Assembly (NCBI RefSeq): GCF_009811315.1 | Contig: NZ_BLID01000001.1 | Span: 186,001 to 250,000, forward strand | Direction of reading: 5' to 3' | DNA: 64,000 nucleotides | Source of the DNA: Vibrio atypicus | Lineage (GTDB): Bacteria; Pseudomonadota; Gammaproteobacteria; Enterobacterales; Vibrionaceae | In this document: piece by piece, positions 45,801 through 58,862 of the stretch | Numbering within the stretch: the first letter of the stretch is position 1 | How the letters are laid out: the number at the start of each line of letters is the position of its first letter | The notes under the pieces: model-generated | What the model saw: only the letters and a program-made list of their open reading frames with translations | Databases searched by the model: none | Told to the model about the DNA's origin: nothing | Position numbers and translations under genes: made by a program

Positions 45801-48800
45801 TCCGCTGGAGCATCACGCACTTCAACTCGGATAGTCTCTGGCGCATTCTCTGAGTAAACACCTGAACCCGAAGCAGACATCGCTTTATCAACAACAAACG
45901 CGTTGATCTCAATGTCTATGTTTTCGCCTTCATTCCCAGAAACAGCATCTGTCGCATCAGTATCAATAACGTCCCCAACTGGCGTGATGTTGAGCTTAAA
46001 GTTAGGTAAGTTACCTGCTTCTGTCGGTACCCCAAGCAGAGACTCTTGAGTGAATACAGTTAAACCAAACTCAGCACTACCACTGAAGTGTTTTGGCGGT
46101 TGTACTGTTATTGCACCGAGGTTTAGCGTATCCCCTGAGCCAGCAGGTAATTGAACACTCCATTCTCCGCCACCGTTATTCTTAACCACGTAACCGCTAG
46201 CAGGATCAGCCGACAGTAAGAACCCTTCCGGAACATCGGTGAACTTAATAGAAACAAACTGCTCTGAACCATCTAGATCCGTCAATGAAACCGTTACGCC
46301 TCCGGAGCTACCCAGAGATATCGCCGTGTCTTCATCACCGGTAATTTCAATCGTCTGACTAGGATCTACACCTGGGCCCGTCACTTGAACTGGGTCTACG
46401 ACAGGCACAACATCAAAATTCACCGATGTAGTAAAGCTCTTCGAATCAGTGGCGGTTTGACTTGGTGACAATTCATTGAAGGTTGCAGTATCTGTTACCG
46501 TACCGCTTACATTAATATTAACGGTATTGTCACTATTTCCCGTTGGGTAATTCTCTTTCGGTTTAAACAAAACATTATCTAAAGCCCCAGCCGCGACTTC
46601 AGCTTGGTTAAACGTTAAGCTGGTACCTAAGTCTTGGTAAGAGAAAGTCCCATCGCCGTTATCAACGATTTGGTAGAAGGAACCAATGTTTGTATCATCA
46701 AGAGACAAGGTAATTGATGAAAGAACTTCTTCACCACCTTCAACACCCGTCACTTGATCAGCAATTTGATAGCCAAAATCCAATTGAATATAGCTATCTT
46801 CATAGCCAACTTTATCCGGGCCTAGATTGCCATCTTGATCTATTGGGTTTTGGTTCGCATCAAGAGAACCTTTCACTACTAAAGTAATATCAGGCTCGCT
46901 GCCCGTTACATCAGCGATTGGGTCAACCTTAACAATCACGTCCCCATTGAGCACGTTCTCGTCACCAGAAGTTGTATCCTTAGTAATCACTGTAATTGGC
47001 AATCTAAAGTCACCTGAGTAATCCTCAGGTAAATTAAGCATTAAACCATCAAAGCTCTCAACCTGACCCGACGCCGAGATACCGGTTTGGAAAATGTACT
47101 GACCATTTACGAAGTCAACTTCACCACCAGAGACTGAAATCGGATACGTCACGCCACCTACTGTTATGGAATTACCAATGACAATTGTCACCTCGTCAGC
47201 GGAACCATCCGCACCAGAGAAATTGATAACACTATCAAGCTGCTTACCAAGATCGACTTGATTGTCTTCAGTCGCAACAATTTCGCTGTCGGCAATGATT
47301 GCAATATCCGCTGCGACCTCATTTCCTGAAATCACTTCTTCAGGGAACGAGAGTGTCACTGAGGTTTCGCGCATAGAAGGTTTCGAGTTTTCATTGCTAT
47401 CTTCACCTTGGTCAATAACCAAAGTTTGGATGTTCATGTTGATGTTATTAAATGCCGCGGCATTATCATCATTAGAGTTATTTGGCGTAAGATCTAAACC
47501 ATGTGGCGCATTAATGCTAAAGGCATCTTCATTGGTGATCACCCAACGGCCATTACCTTCATAAGCCGCCCCCGTCACAAGCAGTTGACCTAGTACGTCG
47601 TCACTAAGTGCTGAGCCATCGGTATTGGTCAGAGAAACGATCACTTCTTGCACAATTTCTTCAGAAGACGAATCTGTCTCCTGATACTGCACGACATATT
47701 CACCATCCCAAGCTTCAGCGCCACTGCTATCTGTCGCCGTGTTGTCACTGTTCGTCGTGAAACGAATCACGCCCTGCGCATTCGCAGTAATCAAACTCAC
47801 TTCACTCGCACCAGATTCATCTGTCACAACCAGTTTGTTGTTGCTGTCTTGTGGCTCAACGATAGGACGTACAACCACAGAAATCTCACCTGTGATAGTA
47901 GCAGTAACACGACCTCCCTCACCGACGATGCTATCGCTAGTGTATACATGATCGCGCTCTTCGACATCAACGACCGTGTTGAGTTTAAAGTCGGTACTTG
48001 AGTCTTTTGGAGGCGTAATTTGAATGAAGTTTGTCGCCAGTGAATCTTGTGTGAAATCTGCGGAAGACTGTCCAGCCCCCGGTGTAATCACTAGAGTCCC
48101 TGTTGCAGCATCATAAACAGCAGAAACATCGCTATTATTCACATCCACTACAGATCCAGTAGGAATCCCTGTAATCGTTATGGAAGTAAAATGTTCATCA
48201 CTATCAATGTAATCCGCACCCTTAGGATGCCAATCGATATTAATCGGTTTGTCTTCATCACCAATCGAGCCATTGGTATAAGTCAAAGAAGTATCAATTT
48301 CAGGCGCTACGTTAATGCGTATCTCTTGTTGAAACTCTCTACTGTGGCCATCATTTTCCGTTACGATAACCGTACCCGTGATGTGAATGTTCTCCGTTGA
48401 TGAATCAACAGGGCGAATGATGATTCCAGAGCTTGTGTTGAAGCCAGTAATATTCGCTTCATAGATCGGCTGGCCATTGTTGTCGTAACCAACGAAGTTT
48501 AGGTCAAGCTGTGCACCATCACTGTCTTCAATGACCACACCATCAGGGATGTTAGAAAGTAAAACGGTAAGAGATTCTGAACCATCAAGTGGCTTGTCAC
48601 CTCTCTCACCTGAAATGATAGAAAAATCGAGCTCAGCATAGCTATCACCATTTTGACTTTCAGTAATAGTCGTTTCTAAGCCTGATACTGCGCCGTCAGT
48701 AAACTCTTTCCAGTGACTCCCTAATGCAACACCCTCTGGCGTATCCGCAACCCCTTTAACGCTAACATTAACTGTCTTGGTACCTAGAATTGCCTCATCA

Positions 48801-51800
48801 ACCTGAGTTGTCGTCGATAACGTCGCACTATCTTTAACCACACCAGTCACATCGAACTTGAAGTCAGCGTTGCTATGTAACTCAGGGATCACTTCAACAT
48901 TATGAAGCTGGTCATAAGGCAATTCTTGATAGGTCACACCATTAACCGTCACTGTCGTGATCTGGCTTGGCGCAGCCCCCTCCCAAGATAGAGTCGCACC
49001 TTCTGTTATGTTAGAGATACGAACATAAAGCACTTCAGAGCCATCCGTATCCACTGACGGATTCATATGAATCACTTCATCAAGTGTGAACGGGTCTTTG
49101 TCTGTCGCAGGATCTAACGTATTTTGAGTTTTTGCATTGTCCTCAAATATACTGATTCGATTCACGCTAAAGCTACCTAAATCAGCATCTGGACGAACGT
49201 CAAACACCAACTCTTGCGTAACAGATTCAGCAGTGTCTTTACCTGACAAAGCGTTGCTCAATTCTGTCGTTATCGCGACGGCATCAATTCGAATCGTACC
49301 TGAGAAGTTATCAATTGGGTTCACCTGAATCGTGTTGATATCTGCCGCTGAAACAATGTAATTACCATCCGCGTTAGGTGTCAAAGCTGTCCCGTTTGTT
49401 CCTAAGAGCTCAAACTGTCCCATGCCTTCAGTAATTGTTAACTGATAAGTAATGGTTTCCGGCGCACTGTCATCTTGAGTTACGGCATTTAAATGGATAA
49501 CACCATTTGCACCATCTTCATCTAAGGTGTAGTGGTAAGTGCTATTGCTATCATCCCATGTCGCAATATCCGCAACACTTTCGACTTCAATCGTGAAACG
49601 AGAATTGATCTTGTGATCCAAAGTGCCATTGTTATGGATTTCAAGCTGATACTTGATATTGAAGCCAGCATCCGACGTGGAGTAATGACGATCTGGCACA
49701 AAGAACAGATTGTCGATCGTCGTGATTTGGTCACCATTACCGTTCACTACGGAGCTTTGCTCAATCAATGCACCATCAAAATAGATTTTTCCAGAGTTAT
49801 CAGCCACTAGCTCAACATATTCTGAACCGTCGAAGTAATAGAAGGTACCGTGGTGGTCCCCCGCTTTAATCGTCATACCACCGATAGATTCATTATTATC
49901 AGGGTCATACAAATTAGCTTGAAGCTGAATTTGAGTTGGTGTGCCGACACCTGGAATATCGTGTTGGTTATCTTCTACGTTGGCTCTATCAACAGCGTTA
50001 GGGTTATTCGCATCGTAATTGATATTGCTGTCACGGCCTGAATCTTCAAACGCAGTTACTTTCAGAGCAATTGGTGTTGCCTTGCGATCATCAATTGTGA
50101 TCTCTAATGGTGCTGTGCTTGTATCCTTGTCGCCATCTGTCGCAGTAATATTGATCGAGAAAACAAAATCGTCCCCATCGTGTTCAAGATTATCAAAGGC
50201 TCTAAATTCAACTTCACCATTCGAGTTTATACGCAGTTCACCTAACTCTCTTGTTTCACGCTGGCCTAAGCTATTTTCAAACTCCTCAGCAACAACAATT
50301 CTCTGACTTCCAGAGTTAAGATCCACAGTATCGACATAGATGCTACCCTGTTTAAAGAGAATTTCTGATGTGCCAGAGGTCGTCCCTTCAATTCTAGTCA
50401 GCTCAGCGCCATCAGCTCCCTTATCCGTCGCCACATCGAACATATTAACTTTGGAACCATTAAAACCTTGTCCTTCAACACGAGAGATATCTTCCCCAGT
50501 TAATAAAGGTACGTCATCTTTAACTGTGATCGGCAGTCCTATTGCATTTGAAACATCACCATCAAAGTCAGTTGCTGCAACTTTAAAATCAAGCAGCACA
50601 GTATTGTCACTATTGCCATCAGGATGGTCTATAGGCTGATGTAACTCGAATTTGTAGCTGTTATCTGAAGCATCAAAAGTAATGGTGAATACTGCTTGGT
50701 TACTCGTCGCGGTTTGCGCGGTATAGCTGAATTCTGTACCGTTTTGAGAAACGGGTAGCCACTCTAATGACTCACCACCACTTTCTAAGCCAGACAAAAC
50801 ATCACTTGCATCGACAAGCTGATATTTGACAACCGTATCTGCGCCCTCATCAATCGTGAAATGACCATTAATTAAGGTATCCACACTTTGATCAGAGCCG
50901 ACCGCAGAAAGATCATCTTCATCGATAATTTTTTCGCCCGTTGTCGCACTAATAATCGGCTTGTCATCTTTAATCTCAATCGGCAATTCGTAACCGATCG
51001 AAGAGTCTCCATCACCATCTACCGCGACGACTTCAAATGGTATTGATAAACTATCCGAATTCGAAGCATGATCAACAGCTCCTAGCAGCGTAAATTGATA
51101 AGAACCATCATCCCCCAATTCCAGAGTAAAGATTGCCTTTCCGCCAGCCACTCCCTGGTAAGTCGTTGTATTCGCTGCACCAGGGACTTCAGATACCACG
51201 ATGGGTACGCCGCCCGACTTCAAACCATCAGCGACTTCATCTAGGTTACTCAAGGCGAAACTATCAATACTGTCTGCTCCCGGCGTTACAACGAACGATC
51301 CTGAAGCTGATGCAGAACTAGTGAGATCATTTTCATCAACACTGAAGTGACTGCCGCCCGTGGTGTTATTAATAATTGGATTGTCATCTTGAATGGTGAC
51401 AACCAAAGGCTTCATTGCGGAGTTATCTTTGTCCGTATCAACCGCATACACTGGCAAATTAAAACTAAGAACTTCGTCTTTCGAGCCAGACTCAGCGTGA
51501 TCAATTGCCTCCAACAAAGTAAAGGTGTAATCGCCTTTGTTGGTGCTATCAAAATCGAGCGTAAAGACGGTAGTTTCCACGCCATTCGACGTGGTGAAAC
51601 CAATGTAGTGTCCAGAGTCCGCTGGCTCTTCACGCAGCTCAACAACAAGACCGTTCGATGTGAGTGAATCATCACTGTTGAACTCGCTTGGCTCTAAGCG
51701 GAAGTGACTCAGGTTGTCACTGCCTTCGGTATAACTGATGGTGCCCGTCGCTTCTACTGGGCTGCCTGATGGCGTTGAACCATCCGCCAACTGAGATTCA

Positions 51801-54800
51801 GACAAGCTCACTGGCGGCACCACATCAATCACCGGATCTTGGCCATCTTGAATGGTCAAGGTAACAGTCGCCGAGACGGAGTCTTTGTCGAAATCACCCG
51901 AGGTCACCACAATCGATTTAACGATGTCGCCACTCTCATGGTCTAAGTCGCGGTTTGGTTCAAAGCGCATCTCACCTTGAGTGGTGATGTAAAGCGTGCC
52001 TTCATCGTACTCAAACTTCTGCTCACCCGACACGCTTGGGTCAAGCTGCTGCACCGCTTCATCACCAAACTTAAATTCGGAAATTAAAGCGCCATCGGCA
52101 CTTTGCGCAGGCATCACGTCAATAGTGGCAGTGGTTGGGTTATCGCCCGTATTTGGCTCAGTGATGGTCCACGCACCATCTTGCATCAACTGAACATCAT
52201 CGGTGATGGTGACGTTCAGTGGTGCTTTAGCGGAGTTATCACCGTCGGTATCCACCATGTAGACCGGCAGCTCGAAGCTTAAATCGTTGTTACCATCCGC
52301 ATTGGCATGATCGAGCGCTTCAATCAGGGTAAAGGTGTAATCTGCTTTGTTAGTACTATCAAATTCGAGTGTAAAGACAGTGGTTTCCACGCCATTCGAC
52401 GTGGTGAAGCCAATGTAGTGGCCAGAGTCCGCTGGCTCTTCACGCAGCTCAACCGTCAAACCGTTCGATTTGAGTGAATCATCGCTGTTGAACTCGCTTG
52501 GCTCTAGGCGGAAGTGACTCAAATTGTCACTACCTTCGGTGTAGCTGATGCTGCCTGTCGCTTCCACTGCACTGCCTGATGGGGTTGAACCATCAGCTAG
52601 ATTCGCCTCCGATAAGCTCACTGGCGGCACGACATCAATCACCGGATCTTGGCCATCTTGAATGGTCAGCGTCACAGTCGCAGAAATAGAGTCTTTATCG
52701 AAGTCGCCCGAGGTCACCACAATCGATTTAACGATGTCACCGCTCTCATGGTCAAGGTCGCGGTTCGGTTCAAAGCGCATCTCACCTTGGGTGGTGATAT
52801 AAAGCGTCCCTTCATCGTACTCAAACTTCTGCTCACCCGATACATTAGGGTCAAGCTGTTGCACCGCTTCATCACCAAACTTGAACTCGGTAATGAGCGC
52901 GCCATCGGCACTTTGCGCTGGCATCACATCAATAGTGGCCGTGGTTGGGCTCTCTCCCGTATTTGGCTCGGTAATAGTCCACGCGCCATCTTGCATTAGC
53001 TGAACATCGTCTGTAATGGTCACGTTTAACGGCGCTTTCGCAGAGTTATCACCGTCGGTATCCACCATGTAGACCGGCAGCTCGAAGCTTAGCTCGTTAT
53101 TACCATCGGCATTAGCATGGTCAAGCGCTTCAATCAGGGTAAAGGTGTAATCACCTTTGTTGGTGCTATCAAAATCGAGCGTAAAGACAGTGGTTTCCAC
53201 GCCATTCGACGTGGTGAAACCAATGTAATTACCAGAGTCCGCTGGCTCTTCACGCAGCTCAACAACAAGACCGTTCGATGTGAGTGAATCATCACTGTTG
53301 AATTCGCTTGGCTCTAGGCGGAAGTGGCTCAGGTTGTCACTGCCTTCGGTGTAGCTAATGGTGCCTGTCGCTTCCACTGCACTGCCTGATGGCGTTGAAC
53401 CATCAGCTAGATTCGCCTCCGATAAGCTCACTGGCGGCACCACATCAATAACCGGAGCTTGGCCATCTTGAATGGTCAAGGTTACTGTCGCAGAGACAGA
53501 ATCTTTGTCGAAGTCGCCCGAGGTGACGACAATCGATTTAACGATGTCACCGCTTTCGTGGTCTAGGTCGCGGTTTGGTTCAAAGCGCATCTCACCTTGG
53601 GTGGTGATATAAAGCGTCCCTTCATCGTAATCGAATTTTTGCTCACCAACTACACTAGGGTCCAGCTGCTGCACGGCTTCATCGCCAAACTTGAACTCGG
53701 TAATGAGCGCACCATCGGCACTTTGCGCTGGCATCACATCAATAGTGGCAGTAGTTGGATTGTCACCCGTGTTTGGCTCAGTGATGGTCCATGCGCCATC
53801 TTGCATTAGCTGAACATCGTCTGTAATGGTCACGTTCAGCGGCGCTTTCGCAGAGTTATCACCGTCGGTATCCACCATGTAGACCGGCAGCTCGAAGCTT
53901 AAATCGTTATTGCCATCAGCATTGGCGTGGTCGAGAGCTTCAATCAGAGTAAAGGTGTAATCACCTTTGTTGGTGCTATCAAAATCGAGCGTAAATACGG
54001 TGGTTTCGACGCCATTCGACGTGGTGAAACCAATGTAGTGTCCAGAGTCAGCCGGCTCTTCACGAAGCTCAACTACGAGGCCGTTCGATTTAAGTGAATC
54101 ATCACTATTGAACTCGCTTGGCTCTAGGCGGAAGTGACTCAGGTTGTCGCTGCCTTCGGTGTAACTGATGGTGCCTGTCGCTTCCACTGCACTGCCTGAT
54201 GAAGTTGAACCATCAGCTAGGTTCGCCTCCGATAAGCTTACTGGCGGCACCACATCAATAACCGGAGTGTCACCATCTTGAATGGTCAACGTGACAGTGG
54301 CCGAGACGGTATCTTTATCAAAATCACCCGAGGTCACCACAATCGATTTAACGATGTCACCGCTCTCATGGTCAAGGTCACGGTTCGGCTCAAAGCGCAT
54401 CTCACCTTGAGTGGTGATGTAGAGTGTGCCCTCAAGGTAATCGAACTTCTGCTCACCCGACACGCTTGGGTCAAGCTGCTGCACCGCTTCATCACCAAAC
54501 TTGAATTCGGTAATTAAAGCGCCATCGGCACTTTGCGCTGGCATCACATCAATGGTGGCCGTGGTCGGGTTATCACCCGTATTTGGCTCTGTGATGGTCC
54601 ACGCGCCATCTTGCATCAACTGAACATCATCGGTGATGGTGACGTTTAGTGGCGCTTTGGCAGAATTATCACCGTCGGTATCCACCATGTAGACCGGCAG
54701 CTCAAAGCTTAAATCGTTGTTGCCATCCGCATTCGCATGGTCGAGTGCTTCAATCAGGGTAAAGGTGTAATCTGCTTTGTTAGTACTATCAAAATCGAGC

Positions 54801-57800
54801 GTAAAGACAGTGGTTTCGACGCCATTCGACGTGGTGAAACCAATGTAGTGTCCAGAGTCCGCTGGCTCTTCACGCAGCTCAACAACAAGACCGTTCGATG
54901 TGAGGGAATCATCACTGTTGAACTCGCTTGGCTCTAAGCGGAAGTGGCTCAGGTTGTCACTGCCTTCGGTGTAGCTAATGGTGCCTGTCGCTTCCACTGC
55001 ACTGCCTGATGGCGTTGAACCATCAGCTAGATTCGCCTCCGATAAGCTCACTGGCGGCACCACATCAATAACCGGAGCTTGGCCATCTTGAATGGTCAAG
55101 GTTACTGTCGCAGAGACAGAATCTTTGTCGAAGTCGCCCGAGGTGACGACAATCGATTTAACGATGTCACCGCTTTCGTGGTCTAGGTCGCGGTTTGGTT
55201 CAAAGCGCATCTCACCTTGGGTGGTGATATAAAGCGTCCCTTCATCGTAATCGAATTTTTGCTCACCAACTACACTAGGGTCCAGCTGCTGCACGGCTTC
55301 ATCGCCAAACTTGAACTCGGTAATGAGCGCACCATCGGCACTTTGCGCTGGCATCACATCAATAGTGGCAGTAGTTGGATTGTCACCCGTGTTTGGCTCA
55401 GTGATGGTCCATGCGCCATCTTGCATTAGCTGAACATCGTCTGTAATGGTCACGTTCAGCGGCGCTTTCGCAGAGTTATCACCGTCGGTATCCACCATGT
55501 AGACCGGCAGCTCGAAGCTTAAATCGTTATTGCCATCAGCATTGGCGTGGTCGAGAGCTTCAATCAGAGTAAAGGTGTAATCACCTTTGTTGGTGCTATC
55601 AAAATCGAGCGTAAATACGGTGGTTTCGACGCCATTCGACGTGGTGAAACCAATGTAGTGTCCAGAGTCAGCCGGCTCTTCACGAAGCTCAACTACGAGG
55701 CCGTTCGATTTAAGTGAATCATCACTATTGAACTCGCTTGGCTCTAGGCGGAAGTGACTCAGGTTGTCGCTGCCTTCGGTGTAACTGATGGTGCCTGTCG
55801 CTTCCACTGCACTGCCTGATGAAGTTGAACCATCAGCTAGGTTCGCCTCCGATAAGCTTACTGGCGGCACCACATCAATAACCGGAGTGTCACCATCTTG
55901 AATGGTCAACGTGACAGTGGCCGAGACGGTATCTTTATCAAAATCACCCGAGGTCACCACAATCGATTTAACGATGTCACCGCTCTCATGGTCAAGGTCA
56001 CGGTTCGGCTCAAAGCGCATCTCACCTTGAGTGGTGATGTAGAGTGTGCCCTCAAGGTAATCGAACTTCTGCTCACCCGACACGCTTGGGTCAAGCTGCT
56101 GCACCGCTTCATCACCAAACTTGAATTCGGTAATTAAAGCGCCATCGGCACTTTGCGCTGGCATCACATCAATGGTGGCCGTGGTCGGGTTATCACCCGT
56201 ATTTGGCTCTGTGATGGTCCACGCGCCATCTTGCATCAACTGAACATCATCGGTGATGGTGACGTTTAGTGGCGCTTTGGCAGAATTATCACCGTCGGTA
56301 TCCACCATGTAGACTGGCAGCTCGAAGCTTAAATCGTTGTTACCATCGGCGTTAGCGTGGTCGAGCGCTTCAATCAGAGTAAAGGTGTAATCGCCTTTGT
56401 TGGTGCTATCAAAGCTCAGAGTAAAGACGGTAGTTTCAACGCCGTTCGACGTAGTGAATCCAATGTAGTGGCCAGAGTCGGCCGGCTCTTCACGCAGCTC
56501 AACAACAAGACCGTTCGATGTGAGGGAATCATCACTGTTGAACTCGCTTGGCTCTAGGCGGAAGTGGCTCAGGTTGTCACTGCCTTCGGTGTAGCTAATG
56601 GTGCCTGTCGCTTCCACTGCACTGCCCGATGGCGTTGAACCATCGACCAACTGAGATTCAGACAAGCTCACTGGCGGCACCACATCAATAACCGGGTCTT
56701 GGCCATCTTGAATGGTCAAGGTCACAGTGGCAGAAACGGAGTCTTTGTCGAAGTCGCCCGAGGTCACCACAATCGATTTAACGATGTCACCGCTCTCATG
56801 GTCAAGGTCACGGTTCGGCTCAAAGCGCATCTCACCTTGGGTGGTGATGTAGAGCGTACCCTCAAGGTAATCGAACTTCTGCTCACCCACCACACTAGGG
56901 TCGAGCTGCTGCACAGCTTCATCACCAAATTTGAATTCGGTAATGAGCGCGCCATCGGCACTTTGCGCTGGCATCACATCAATGGTGGCCGTGGTTGGGT
57001 TATCGCCCGTATTTGGCTCAGTGATGGTCCATGCACTATCTTGCATTAGCTGAACATCATCGCCGACAGTAACAACTAAGTTTTTAATCACTGAACTATC
57101 GTTGTCATGGTCTATCGCGTAGACAGGTAAGAGGAAACTCAACTCGTTGTTTCCACTCGCGTCCGGGTGATCTATCGCCTCAATAAGGGTAAATGTGTAT
57201 TCACCTTTATTGCTCAGATCGAATGCAAGCGTAAAGACCTCAGTCTCAGTTCCATTAGAATCAGTCGTAAAACCGACATAGCGCCCTGAATCAGCGGGCT
57301 CCTCGCGAAGCTCTATTTCAAGGTTATTAGAACGAATCGTATTCGATGAATTGAATTCATTGACATCTAAATAGAAGCGAGTGATCCGATCGCCACCTTC
57401 ACTGTATTCAATTTGCCCTTTAGCAAAAACATCACCACTGATAGGCGTTGAGCCATCAACCAATTTAGATTCACTGACAGTTGTCGTCGCAATGTTATCA
57501 ATTACTGGGTTTTCACCATCACCAATACCAACTTGTGCAGAAATTGGTAACTGAATAGGGTTACCACCAGAATCATTTCCCGTAATCTCAAACGAAACGG
57601 TTATTTGATCATTATCGATTGCAACAAGCCCACTTCCGACACTAGGAACATGGTCAATAGGTTGAGATATGGTAGTTGTTAACTCCAAGCTCACATCTTT
57701 GCCGATATTGGAAGTATCAATATCAATTTTAAGGACTTCATTTCCGCCAAGCAGACCAACGATGGCATTTTGAGCAGCGTCATAACTGAAAGAAACGGGA

Positions 57801-58504
57801 TTTCCTTCCGATGTAATATCACTGTTTAGCTCATTGATAAGCGCAAACAAAGATTCAGGCGTTGGCTCAAATGTAGCTGGATCTAGAGGTAAATCGCCAG
57901 CGAAGATAATCACCGAAGAAGAGATAGATTGCGGGTAAGTACCTTGAGAGAGGGAACCTTCCACTAATACTTCTGAAACACTTTCACCTCCAGCAGCAAA
58001 GACAATGCTTCGTAATTCTGGATCGTCTTCATCCTGATTGTTGGATTCAAGCCCTTGAGTCTCAAAGAAAGTACTAGCTAAAACTTCAGCACCGTTATAA
58101 TCAATGGTGACAAAGCCCGCATTGGCAGAGCCACCAACTCCACCAGCCGCAGTAGCTTCTAGAATTTGTGTTGGGTCGGCGCCAGCAAGAATGGCCTCTT
58201 GAATCGCATCAATATCAATTGCGCTAAGAGTCTCACCATTCAATTGGTCGAGATCTAATGCAACATCACCAGAGATATCCGCAGCCGTCCACCCATTTGA
58301 GTCATTCTGACAAGCCACACAGTTCTCTTCAAAGCTGATTGTATTGAGAACGATGGACGCACCTTTAGACGTAAGGATTATCTCATTTGGGAGAACCACG
58401 TCTCCAACTTGAGCTTTTCGCGCCTTTCCATCTGGCGCTACAATAACCACATCCCCGGTAACTTGTTTAATATCTGCGACTTGACGCAAAATCTCAACGT
58501 CCAT
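42824..58504 (-). CDS. Giant LapA-type RTX adhesin, about 5226 residues
   Basis: The start at 58504 ([20 protein letters not shown]) has a GGGGGAG site; a Met eight codons earlier is less likely. The product exceeds 500 kDa. N-terminal retention module (about 1-130) with the LapG-type cleavage motif TAAG near residue 118. An array of T1SS-143-type domains (about 330-2400), seven of them as an exact 270-residue unit rich in Asp/Gly calcium loops (DTDGDNS). More varied cadherin/Ig-like domains (about 2400-4400), three 106-residue repeats (about 4480-4800), then six RTX nonapeptides of GGxGxDxL type (about 5050-5125) and a type I secretion tail. Attachment and biofilm role is inferred; lapBCE, lapD and lapG homologues are outside the window. 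Confidence 0.93.
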   Translation of the reverse strand: MDVEILRQVADIKQVTGDVVIVAPDGKARKAQVGDVVLPNEIILTSKGASIVLNTISFEENCVACQNDSNGWTAADISGDVALDLDQLNGETLSAIDIDAIQEAILAGADPTQILEATAAGGVGGSANAGFVTIDYNGAEVLASTFFETQGLESNNQDEDDPELRSIVFAAGGESVSEVLVEGSLSQGTYPQSISSSVIIFAGDLPLDPATFEPTPESLFALINELNSDITSEGNPVSFSYDAAQNAIVGLLGGNEVLKIDIDTSNIGKDVSLELTTTISQPIDHVPSVGSGLVAIDNDQITVSFEITGNDSGGNPIQLPISAQVGIGDGENPVIDNIATTTVSESKLVDGSTPISGDVFAKGQIEYSEGGDRITRFYLDVNEFNSSNTIRSNNLEIELREEPADSGRYVGFTTDSNGTETEVFTLAFDLSNKGEYTFTLIEAIDHPDASGNNELSFLLPVYAIDHDNDSSVIKNLVVTVGDDVQLMQDSAWTITEPNTGDNPTTATIDVMPAQSADGALITEFKFGDEAVQQLDPSVVGEQKFDYLEGTLYITTQGEMRFEPNRDLDHESGDIVKSIVVTSGDFDKDSVSATVTLTIQDGQDPVIDVVPPVSLSESQLVDGSTPSGSAVEATGTISYTEGSDNLSHFRLEPSEFNSDDSLTSNGLVVELREEPADSGHYIGFTTSNGVETTVFTLSFDSTNKGDYTFTLIEALDHANADGNNDLSFELPVYMVDTDGDNSAKAPLNVTITDDVQLMQDGAWTITEPNTGDNPTTATIDVMPAQSADGALITEFKFGDEAVQQLDPSVSGEQKFDYLEGTLYITTQGEMRFEPNRDLDHESGDIVKSIVVTSGDFDKDTVSATVTLTIQDGDTPVIDVVPPVSLSEANLADGSTSSGSAVEATGTISYTEGSDNLSHFRLEPSEFNSDDSLKSNGLVVELREEPADSGHYIGFTTSNGVETTVFTLDFDSTNKGDYTFTLIEALDHANADGNNDLSFELPVYMVDTDGDNSAKAPLNVTITDDVQLMQDGAWTITEPNTGDNPTTATIDVMPAQSADGALITEFKFGDEAVQQLDPSVVGEQKFDYDEGTLYITTQGEMRFEPNRDLDHESGDIVKSIVVTSGDFDKDSVSATVTLTIQDGQAPVIDVVPPVSLSEANLADGSTPSGSAVEATGTISYTEGSDNLSHFRLEPSEFNSDDSLTSNGLVVELREEPADSGHYIGFTTSNGVETTVFTLDFDSTNKADYTFTLIEALDHANADGNNDLSFELPVYMVDTDGDNSAKAPLNVTITDDVQLMQDGAWTITEPNTGDNPTTATIDVMPAQSADGALITEFKFGDEAVQQLDPSVSGEQKFDYLEGTLYITTQGEMRFEPNRDLDHESGDIVKSIVVTSGDFDKDTVSATVTLTIQDGDTPVIDVVPPVSLSEANLADGSTSSGSAVEATGTISYTEGSDNLSHFRLEPSEFNSDDSLKSNGLVVELREEPADSGHYIGFTTSNGVETTVFTLDFDSTNKGDYTFTLIEALDHANADGNNDLSFELPVYMVDTDGDNSAKAPLNVTITDDVQLMQDGAWTITEPNTGDNPTTATIDVMPAQSADGALITEFKFGDEAVQQLDPSVVGEQKFDYDEGTLYITTQGEMRFEPNRDLDHESGDIVKSIVVTSGDFDKDSVSATVTLTIQDGQAPVIDVVPPVSLSEANLADGSTPSGSAVEATGTISYTEGSDNLSHFRLEPSEFNSDDSLTSNGLVVELREEPADSGNYIGFTTSNGVETTVFTLDFDSTNKGDYTFTLIEALDHANADGNNELSFELPVYMVDTDGDNSAKAPLNVTITDDVQLMQDGAWTITEPNTGESPTTATIDVMPAQSADGALITEFKFGDEAVQQLDPNVSGEQKFEYDEGTLYITTQGEMRFEPNRDLDHESGDIVKSIVVTSGDFDKDSISATVTLTIQDGQDPVIDVVPPVSLSEANLADGSTPSGSAVEATGSISYTEGSDNLSHFRLEPSEFNSDDSLKSNGLTVELREEPADSGHYIGFTTSNGVETTVFTLEFDSTNKADYTFTLIEALDHANADGNNDLSFELPVYMVDTDGDNSAKAPLNVTITDDVQLMQDGAWTITEPNTGDNPTTATIDVMPAQSADGALISEFKFGDEAVQQLDPSVSGEQKFEYDEGTLYITTQGEMRFEPNRDLDHESGDIVKSIVVTSGDFDKDSVSATVTLTIQDGQDPVIDVVPPVSLSESQLADGSTPSGSPVEATGTISYTEGSDNLSHFRLEPSEFNSDDSLTSNGLVVELREEPADSGHYIGFTTSNGVETTVFTLDFDSTNKGDYTFTLLEAIDHAESGSKDEVLSFNLPVYAVDTDKDNSAMKPLVVTIQDDNPIINNTTGGSHFSVDENDLTSSASASGSFVVTPGADSIDSFALSNLDEVADGLKSGGVPIVVSEVPGAANTTTYQGVAGGKAIFTLELGDDGSYQFTLLGAVDHASNSDSLSIPFEVVAVDGDGDSSIGYELPIEIKDDKPIISATTGEKIIDEDDLSAVGSDQSVDTLINGHFTIDEGADTVVKYQLVDASDVLSGLESGGESLEWLPVSQNGTEFSYTAQTATSNQAVFTITFDASDNSYKFELHQPIDHPDGNSDNTVLLDFKVAATDFDGDVSNAIGLPITVKDDVPLLTGEDISRVEGQGFNGSKVNMFDVATDKGADGAELTRIEGTTSGTSEILFKQGSIYVDTVDLNSGSQRIVVAEEFENSLGQRETRELGELRINSNGEVEFRAFDNLEHDGDDFVFSINITATDGDKDTSTAPLEITIDDRKATPIALKVTAFEDSGRDSNINYDANNPNAVDRANVEDNQHDIPGVGTPTQIQLQANLYDPDNNESIGGMTIKAGDHHGTFYYFDGSEYVELVADNSGKIYFDGALIEQSSVVNGNGDQITTIDNLFFVPDRHYSTSDAGFNIKYQLEIHNNGTLDHKINSRFTIEVESVADIATWDDSNSTYHYTLDEDGANGVIHLNAVTQDDSAPETITYQLTITEGMGQFELLGTNGTALTPNADGNYIVSAADINTIQVNPIDNFSGTIRIDAVAITTELSNALSGKDTAESVTQELVFDVRPDADLGSFSVNRISIFEDNAKTQNTLDPATDKDPFTLDEVIHMNPSVDTDGSEVLYVRISNITEGATLSWEGAAPSQITTVTVNGVTYQELPYDQLHNVEVIPELHSNADFKFDVTGVVKDSATLSTTTQVDEAILGTKTVNVSVKGVADTPEGVALGSHWKEFTDGAVSGLETTITESQNGDSYAELDFSIISGERGDKPLDGSESLTVLLSNIPDGVVIEDSDGAQLDLNFVGYDNNGQPIYEANITGFNTSSGIIIRPVDSSTENIHITGTVIVTENDGHSREFQQEIRINVAPEIDTSLTYTNGSIGDEDKPINIDWHPKGADYIDSDEHFTSITITGIPTGSVVDVNNSDVSAVYDAATGTLVITPGAGQSSADFTQDSLATNFIQITPPKDSSTDFKLNTVVDVEERDHVYTSDSIVGEGGRVTATITGEISVVVRPIVEPQDSNNKLVVTDESGASEVSLITANAQGVIRFTTNSDNTATDSSGAEAWDGEYVVQYQETDSSSEEIVQEVIVSLTNTDGSALSDDVLGQLLVTGAAYEGNGRWVITNEDAFSINAPHGLDLTPNNSNDDNAAAFNNINMNIQTLVIDQGEDSNENSKPSMRETSVTLSFPEEVISGNEVAADIAIIADSEIVATEDNQVDLGKQLDSVINFSGADGSADEVTIVIGNSITVGGVTYPISVSGGEVDFVNGQYIFQTGISASGQVESFDGLMLNLPEDYSGDFRLPITVITKDTTSGDENVLNGDVIVKVDPIADVTGSEPDITLVVKGSLDANQNPIDQDGNLGPDKVGYEDSYIQLDFGYQIADQVTGVEGGEEVLSSITLSLDDTNIGSFYQIVDNGDGTFSYQDLGTSLTFNQAEVAAGALDNVLFKPKENYPTGNSDNTVNINVSGTVTDTATFNELSPSQTATDSKSFTTSVNFDVVPVVDPVQVTGPGVDPSQTIEITGDEDTAISLGSSGGVTVSLTDLDGSEQFVSIKFTDVPEGFLLSADPASGYVVKNNGGGEWSVQLPAGSGDTLNLGAITVQPPKHFSGSAEFGLTVFTQESLLGVPTEAGNLPNFKLNITPVGDVIDTDATDAVSGNEGENIDIEINAFVVDKAMSASGSGVYSENAPETIRVEVRDAPADAKLYDADGNLGVYDTNTGVWTLDVNTQELDKIIFNSGQHNSDAGNVDGITGPLKVTIQAVDKDALGNEFLGPAVDFDVALTVEPVNDQPTFINVVDIETQEDTSIALNSFEIADIDAQYDDPNATYTLTLQVDKGTLSFDPDTANDYNLTLSYDVNDNLIIAGTVGNINAALAAGNILFNPDLNSNDLNSGGSVSVTAIVNDGGNNGAINPGDLTTSSTNQATFEISVTEVNDAPVATNLDLGAIIEEGQIVITAQQLIDATSDVESDTLHVVNLTIAEGQGQLVQSADGLSWTFTAADNFNGTVKFDYTIEDDGKTNGVNDFKQGSAQLTLDVQSVNDAPVAADIDLTPIAEEGQVVITAQQLIAATTDEENDTIRVVDVQVAEGEGQLVPSADGLSWTFIAADDFNGSVKLSYTVEDDGTSNGVDDFKQASAEISFEVQGVNDAPVAANIDLNAIDEEGQIVITAQQLIGATSDVEGDSIRVVDVSLAEGQGTLTPSADGLSWTFIAADNFNGQVKLNYTVEDDGQTNGVDDFKQASAQVSFEVEGVNDKPELDTDDITALIDETSGQLISGINVSDVDYVDAYANDSMSVELSVSYGELSAVLPAGSSITVSPATGSSITLTGTILELNALLDTPVPGSGVMLDASFAPSNTIDLTVTATDSGNPSGMVMQETTQHSITVTPVANAPTLAIDPAFNYVKNISATQTASFNGVALVGIMAALTDSSETLMVEVSGVPSEATLTSDVGSINFAAGVWSVSPDAVATLKIEGADIGNHTLTVTAVSEESNGDKAQSTPVEIQLDVVANASVINHSSETQDQQLLGDGGHSELLAGSGNDLLEGGSGNDVLKGGAGDDTLIGGDGDDILDGGLGSDILTGGAGMDTFVWLEIDDGTTDTITDFSVAEGDRIDLREVLPELKQSSLDMDMLLEHIDAKVVDGSDIELTLHPGSGQGEQTILVQDLAPQVTLDGLSSLEIVSSLLDHDVIIHHQ
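43150..43350 (-). other. RTX calcium-binding repeat block of the adhesin
   Basis: The translated segment has six consecutive nonapeptides, for example [27 protein letters not shown] and GDGDDILDG. Such blocks bind Ca2+ and fold after type I secretion. Confidence 0.92.
44150..45115 (-). repeat. Three tandem 318-bp repeats in the adhesin
   Basis: Comparable positions (44221, 44539, 44857) are spaced exactly 318 bp, encoding three 106-residue cadherin-like domains, each starting at V-N-D-A-P-V-A. They are clearly diverged from each other. Confidence 0.85.
51390..57070 (-). repeat. Seven tandem 810-bp repeats in the adhesin stalk
   Basis: The codons for QLMQ-D (seen as TTGCAT on the plus strand) recur at 52181, 52991, 53801, 54611, 55421, 56231 and 57041, an exact 810-bp period (270 residues). 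Each unit carries one T1SS-143-type domain and one Ig/cadherin-like domain. Copies differ by scattered substitutions, except for a duplicated pair described separately. Confidence 0.95.
53318..56314 (-). repeat. Perfect 1377-bp duplication with 1620-bp period
   Basis: Line-by-line comparison shows 53318-54694 identical to 54938-56314, with no mismatch. Mismatches begin at 53317/54937 on one side and 54695/56315 on the other. The period of 1620 bp equals two 810-bp units, so a two-unit block was copied recently or homogenised. Confidence 0.93.
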
Positions 58505-58862
58505 AACTCTCCCCCTGAAACTTGTCATGATGCTGTCTCAATACAAGCAAGCGACTTCTATTATTTTTTAAAATTATCAGTCAAAGGTAACAAATTTATA
58601 ATTTATTGCGACCATTTTGAGGCACAAAACATCACAACAAAGTGCCTCTATTAGTATAGAACGTGATGATAAAGTTAGACTTCGGCTAACCCATTGAGTT
58701 AATAACAAAAAACTCATAACGAGCTTTTTGTATCAAAAGTGAGATTTAAGAGTGCAAATTATACTCATATTCGTGATTGTATTCGTATCATACTAATTTG
58801 ACACATATCTTTTTCGAATATACCCCTATAGTGTTCAAAACTAGGTAACAAAGATACAACGT
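58505..58862. promoter_or_regulatory. Divergent region between the adhesin and EAL genes
   Basis: These 358 AT-rich bases must hold both promoters. AAAACTC and GAGCTTTT near 58709-58732 form a weak imperfect hairpin. No specific operator could be assigned. Confidence 0.4.

Noticed and set aside
52649..57049. Repeated plus-strand open frames of 65-116 codons inside the adhesin gene
   Set aside because: They recur with the 810-bp period and are antisense shadows of the repeated coding sequence.
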